From PVC group bacterium (GTDB taxonomy: Bacteria > Verrucomicrobiota > Kiritimatiellia > SS1-B-03-39 > UBA6053): a stretch of DNA of 15,865 nucleotides. The notes under the pieces were generated by a model that worked only from the letters and a program-made list of their open reading frames with translations, was not told the DNA's origin and ran no database searches. Made by a program: the position numbers and the translations under genes. The stretch lies in NCBI GenBank assembly GCA_003565035.1, contig PXDP01000409.1, positions 1 through 15,865 of the forward strand. The letters are read 5' to 3'. The stretch's first letter is position 1. Every line of letters starts with the position of its first letter. Of the stretch, positions 12,599-15,865 are shown piece by piece.

Positions 12599-14676
12599 CG
12601 GTCGTTTTCAGCGGGAAGTCCAAGCACACCAATTAATTCCATCGCGCCTGCATGTTTCCAGTGATAATCGGATAAAACCCGCCAGGCCAGTCTCCGGGCT
12701 TGCTCCTGATCACCTCTGCGGGCTGCGGCGAAGGCCAGCTCGGTCAATGTATCGGCAAACTCAAGATCTTCATCTGTGATCAATCTGAAAATTTGGTAGC
12801 GGTCGTTGGCCCACAGTGGCTGGAACCAGATGGCTTCACGGGGAGACCTTTCGAGAATATACACTGCGGCATGTCCGGGAGGTTCAACCGCATCCACCAT
12901 ATACCGAGGTGTTTCTCTTGGATCATTCCCCGCCAGACTTCCAAAGGCATGAACATAAATCTCTGCACCATGGCCGACAGCCCAGTCACGAAATTCTCTC
13001 TCAGATTTCAGATAGAGATGTGTATAGAAATCCCGAACTTTGTCACGGATGCCCGGTGACTCAAACTTGGGATGCAGCAAAATTGGCATGCCGGTATCCG
13101 CAAGGATTGAACCACTGACCCCAAAGCCGGCCAAAACCGGTGCTGTGGGTTTATCGAGAGCCTGAAGAGCCTGGGTCAGACCCTGCAAAGCCTCATACGA
13201 CTGTCCCGGGTGCCCCCATCGATTAAAAATCCGAGGCTGGGACAACCCCATTTCTTCGAGGGCACGCCGCATCAAAACCTGATCGGCGGTTTCCATTCTT
13301 GTATTCGAGGGTTCAAAGAACAACATCCGGTAAAACTCAAAGCCCGGAATAAAAAAGAGAAGTCCTGTCGCCATGAGTTTGGCGAGGAGGGGTTTGGCAG
13401 GAAAAGAAGCAATGATCCCGATCATCCCGCCGATCGTTGCCGCCGCGAAAAGAATCAGATACACATGCATTCGGAAAAAAAGCACGTACATTGGCAATGT
13501 CACCAGCGTGAACATCAACAATTGACGGGGAAACACATGGTCTGATCGCTTTACGTCCCGAAACAAAAACAAAACCCCTAAAAGCAATGCCCAGAGAATG
13601 GCGGGAAAGTACGCTTTTGTCAACAACCAAGTTGATGAATTCAGTGCGGGGGTCCACATGATCCGTTGCGCGTAACTCAAAACAGACGCATCAAAGGGCT
13701 TTTGATTCAGATGCCGAATTTTCGCCCAGAGCAACTCACCAAAATGACTGTAGTTTGTTACAAAAACCCGGCCGATCAGTGTCCAGACCAAAGCAAACCC
13801 CAGGATAGAGAGGAGCATCATCGGCCAGTTCAATCGAGGCCGCAGGCCACTTCCAAGGAAACACAGGCTTAATACCATAATCATCACCGGGGAGAAAAGG
13901 AACCCCTGCCCCCGTAAATAGGGATGCCCAAGCGAAGCCAGAACCAACCCCGCCGCGACCGAGAACCATGTGCCCCTCCGCGATTCACGGTACTCTGGAC
14001 GGCTCCATCCCGTACAGAGTTCTGCCAGAGCCCACAATCCAAACAAATACTGGCTGAAATCCCAAAACACCTGCGAAAACCCGGCCGAAAACGCCACCAA
14101 AACCAAGAGGACGACGCGTCTGCCCGGAGTAACCGGGGATTTGAGTCGCTGATCAATGACTAAAAACAACATCATCACAGGAAAGGCCAAATTCTCACGG
14201 GAAAGGGCAAGTCCGGAAGAACGTACTGCGAAGGCCGGGCTGACCATTAGGATCAAGCCGCAGGTAAGGCCTGCCCACCATGACTTCCAGCCCATCCCTG
14301 CCCAAAGAGCGGCCAAAGGTACCGTCAAACAAAAGAGCGCGGTTGAAATCCAGCGTAAACGGGAAACCAACGACCATTCAGAAGGAAGGAGGCGAGCAAG
14401 AGGCGCATAAATAAACTCAGCCCCGATAGAATAGGTTCTCCACCGATTTACCCCTTCAGGATACTGAACATACGGATCAAATGCCTGAAGTCTTCCGGTT
14501 TGATATACCTCGCGGGTCATGCGGTATTGCAAAGCCGCCTCCAGAATAAAGGGAGCCTCCTCGACACCGGCGGTCCGGGTCTGCTGGGCCAGAACCGCCC
14601 GGCGCACGGCCACGGAGCCGGACCAAAAACCGAGCCCCAGTGTGAGCAAAATCATGTACCGAAAAAAAGCATTCAC
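12595..14676 (-). CDS. STT3/AglB-like (GT-C) polytopic membrane protein
   Basis: This 693-residue protein has an N-terminal membrane half (about 1-455) of roughly 10-13 hydrophobic segments. After TM1 comes a large first loop with LQAFDPYVQYPEGVNRW (63-79), closely resembling the 'DPY...YP.G' loop of STT3/AglB oligosaccharyltransferases. The C-terminal ~240 residues are soluble and end in a TPR-like helical hairpin (about 638-690, FAAARRGDQEQARRLAWRVL). The typical STT3 WWDYG motif is not visible, and Glu39-Glu40 stand where the first catalytic acidic residue would be. It may therefore be a divergent oligosaccharyltransferase or another lipid-linked-sugar transferase. The start is GTG 14676 (ATG 14655 is an alternative); neither has a clear ribosome binding site. 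It overlaps coaE by four bases. Confidence 0.6.
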   Translation of the reverse strand: MNAFFRYMILLTLGLGFWSGSVAVRRAVLAQQTRTAGVEEAPFILEAALQYRMTREVYQTGRLQAFDPYVQYPEGVNRWRTYSIGAEFIYAPLARLLPSEWSLVSRLRWISTALFCLTVPLAALWAGMGWKSWWAGLTCGLILMVSPAFAVRSSGLALSRENLAFPVMMLFLVIDQRLKSPVTPGRRVVLLVLVAFSAGFSQVFWDFSQYLFGLWALAELCTGWSRPEYRESRRGTWFSVAAGLVLASLGHPYLRGQGFLFSPVMIMVLSLCFLGSGLRPRLNWPMMLLSILGFALVWTLIGRVFVTNYSHFGELLWAKIRHLNQKPFDASVLSYAQRIMWTPALNSSTWLLTKAYFPAILWALLLGVLFLFRDVKRSDHVFPRQLLMFTLVTLPMYVLFFRMHVYLILFAAATIGGMIGIIASFPAKPLLAKLMATGLLFFIPGFEFYRMLFFEPSNTRMETADQVLMRRALEEMGLSQPRIFNRWGHPGQSYEALQGLTQALQALDKPTAPVLAGFGVSGSILADTGMPILLHPKFESPGIRDKVRDFYTHLYLKSEREFRDWAVGHGAEIYVHAFGSLAGNDPRETPRYMVDAVEPPGHAAVYILERSPREAIWFQPLWANDRYQIFRLITDEDLEFADTLTELAFAAARRGDQEQARRLAWRVLSDYHWKHAGAMELIGVLGLPAENDR

Positions 14677-14712
14677 AATAAACGTATAAGTAAGAATGTG
14701 GCTTGGATATGA

Positions 14713-14746
14713 AAAAGCAGCACAACGTTGAACGTTGGCTGCTTTT
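14713..14746. terminator. Strong bidirectional terminator hairpin
   Basis: Arms of 16 bp (AAAAGCAGC plus CAACGTT against AACGTTG plus GCTGCTTTT) pair with only one bulged base (14722) around a minimal loop at 14730. The arms begin in A runs and end in T runs, so it reads as an intrinsic terminator in both directions. On the minus strand it lies about 40 bases past the secretin stop and ends in TTTTTC, so it should close the secretin transcript before the STT3-like gene. Confidence 0.8.
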
Positions 14747-14749
14747 CAA

Positions 14750-14771
14750 ACCTGCCCGGTGAAAGGCAGGT
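14750..14771 (-). terminator. Second hairpin downstream of the secretin gene
   Basis: ACCTGCC (14750-14756) and GGCAGGT (14765-14771) form a perfect 7-bp GC-rich stem with an 8-base loop. On the minus strand it begins 17 bases after the secretin stop and is followed by TTTGAAAAG. It stands directly ahead of the stronger hairpin at 14713-14746, making a tandem terminator. Confidence 0.55.
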
Positions 14772-14787
14772 CGACATCACGTCAATG

Positions 14788-15865
14788 TCATCTTCCCGCA
14801 CCACTGACAAGATCCGGGCGGGAGGGGTTCACGGCATTACCTGCCGGATCCACCAGTCGCGCCGTCACAAAGATCAGCAAATTACGTTTTTCAGAACGGC
14901 TGCCTTCACTGCGGAAGAGACGGCCGATGATGGGAAGATCACCCAGCAATGGAATTTTATCATTAAACCGGATGACATCTTCACGGATCAACCCGCCCAT
15001 AACCACAGTATGTCCGTCCCAAACGATCATGGATGTTGAAACATTACGGGATGCAAAAACCGGCTGCGGCATATTGACGGTGAAAAACTCAGTTCCATCA
15101 CCAATGGGATAGTTTGAACCGTACTGCAACCAGTCCACCAGCTCGGCAATTTCGGGACGAAGCGCGAGATTAATGGTATAATTGTCTGCGGCCACTGTCG
15201 GAGTGACATTAAGAAGTACACCAGTGGAACGAGTTTCAAACGCTCCGGGAGTCACGGTGGGGGGCAACAGGAGGCTTGCACCTTCGGTAAGCAGAACATC
15301 ACCAATATCGACCGTCTCCACTGTGAATTCGGTGGGATAGATAATTTCGGTGACAACCTCGATTGAAGCCGGTGTTCCGTTTACGGTAGTGACCCGCGGA
15401 GCTGAGAGTAAGTCCGAGCTGCCTTTTTGATCAATCGCATGGATGATCATTTGCAGTTCGGGATTCGTGAGCACACCCCGCATGGAGAGAATATCACCAA
15501 TCGGATTAAACCCACTGCCTTGAACACCCCGGCTTCGGGGAAGCGTTGAATTTGCATCGGAGTCAAAATCAAAGAAGCGCATGGCACCGGTGAACCCGGC
15601 AGGGTTGGCATCCGCCTGAATTCTGGGTCGGCTGGAAACAGGACCCGGACCCTGTTGCACCAAAAGCTGGGCATCATCACCCAGGATCCATTCTACACCC
15701 ATTTGGTCAAGATCACGCTGCAACACTTCCACAAAACGCGCTTCAATCTCAACCTGACGGGGGCTTACATTGATTTTGGCCAGAACTTCCTCGAATTGAG
15801 GGAATTGATCCGGCGTCAGCGTGACAACAAGCTGAGCAATCATCGGCTCAAACGCGATTCTGGCA
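14788..15865 (-). CDS. Outer-membrane secretin (GspD/PilQ superfamily), 5' part outside the window
   Basis: The frame stays open to the window edge (the ATG at 15843 is internal), so only the C-terminal ~359 residues are present. The sequence shows an end-of-N-domain segment (RQVEIEARFVEVLQRDLDQM) followed by the secretin beta-barrel domain: LLSAPRVTTVNGTPASIEV, the long gate region, MIVWDGHTVVMGGLIREDV and the C-terminal signature KIPLLGDLPIIGRLFRSE with FVTARLVDP. Secretins form large outer-membrane pores for type II secretion or type IV pili. Without the N-terminus or neighbours, the two cannot be separated. The 'GGLI ... PLLGDLPIIG' wording leans towards the GspD branch. It is followed by a tandem terminator. 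Confidence 0.92.
   Translation of the reverse strand, partial: ARIAFEPMIAQLVVTLTPDQFPQFEEVLAKINVSPRQVEIEARFVEVLQRDLDQMGVEWILGDDAQLLVQQGPGPVSSRPRIQADANPAGFTGAMRFFDFDSDANSTLPRSRGVQGSGFNPIGDILSMRGVLTNPELQMIIHAIDQKGSSDLLSAPRVTTVNGTPASIEVVTEIIYPTEFTVETVDIGDVLLTEGASLLLPPTVTPGAFETRSTGVLLNVTPTVAADNYTINLALRPEIAELVDWLQYGSNYPIGDGTEFFTVNMPQPVFASRNVSTSMIVWDGHTVVMGGLIREDVIRFNDKIPLLGDLPIIGRLFRSEGSRSEKRNLLIFVTARLVDPAGNAVNPSRPDLVSGAGR

Overview
The window looks like a chromosomal segment of a moderately GC-rich, Gram-negative heterotroph that degrades polysaccharides. Gram-negative envelope: an outer-membrane secretin and a lipoprotein. Glycan use: a GH29 fucosidase and a secreted GH10 enzyme. Together with a very long Rho and many lineage-specific small membrane proteins, this suggests the PVC group, perhaps Kiritimatiellota. 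That placement is inference from gene content; there is no rRNA or other decisive marker.

Layout. Positions 1-660 hold a gene-poor, cassette-like stretch with one small membrane-protein gene framed by two inverted repeats. Positions 700-1247 are a complete BrnT/BrnA toxin-antitoxin operon whose promoter and start codon lie inside a 27-bp near-perfect palindrome. Positions 1302-3258 (minus strand) hold a small membrane protein, a cytoplasmic GH29 alpha-L-fucosidase, and a wrecked VapBC locus: the antitoxin is intact but the toxin is reduced to its first codons joined out of frame to its last ~40 codons. Positions 3318-4744 (minus) are leuB plus a small membrane protein.

Divergent from leuB, 4909-8677 (plus) is a tightly packed probable operon: citrate synthase, a hypothetical signal-peptide/TM protein, QueF, an HMA-domain lipoprotein and CoaBC. 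Its last three genes overlap one another. A GH10 enzyme with a signal peptide follows (8721-10019), converging on rho across a shared bidirectional hairpin terminator.

On the minus strand, 14676-10049 is a gene string: STT3-like (GT-C) membrane protein, coaE, rho. All its junctions overlap or abut, and the coaE stop codon touches the rho ribosome binding site. Rho carries a ~225-residue disordered, R/N/D/E-rich N-terminal extension containing an 18-bp tandem repeat. A strong two-hairpin terminator separates this string from a secretin gene that runs off the right edge.

Most of the window is housekeeping metabolism (TCA cycle, leucine, coenzyme A, queuosine) with accessory inserts (toxin-antitoxin modules, cassette-like region) on the left. 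I did not find a clear new multi-gene defence or mobile system. The most notable signals are the BrnTA operator architecture, the VapBC deletion scar, the cassette-like locus at the left edge, and the disordered Rho extension.
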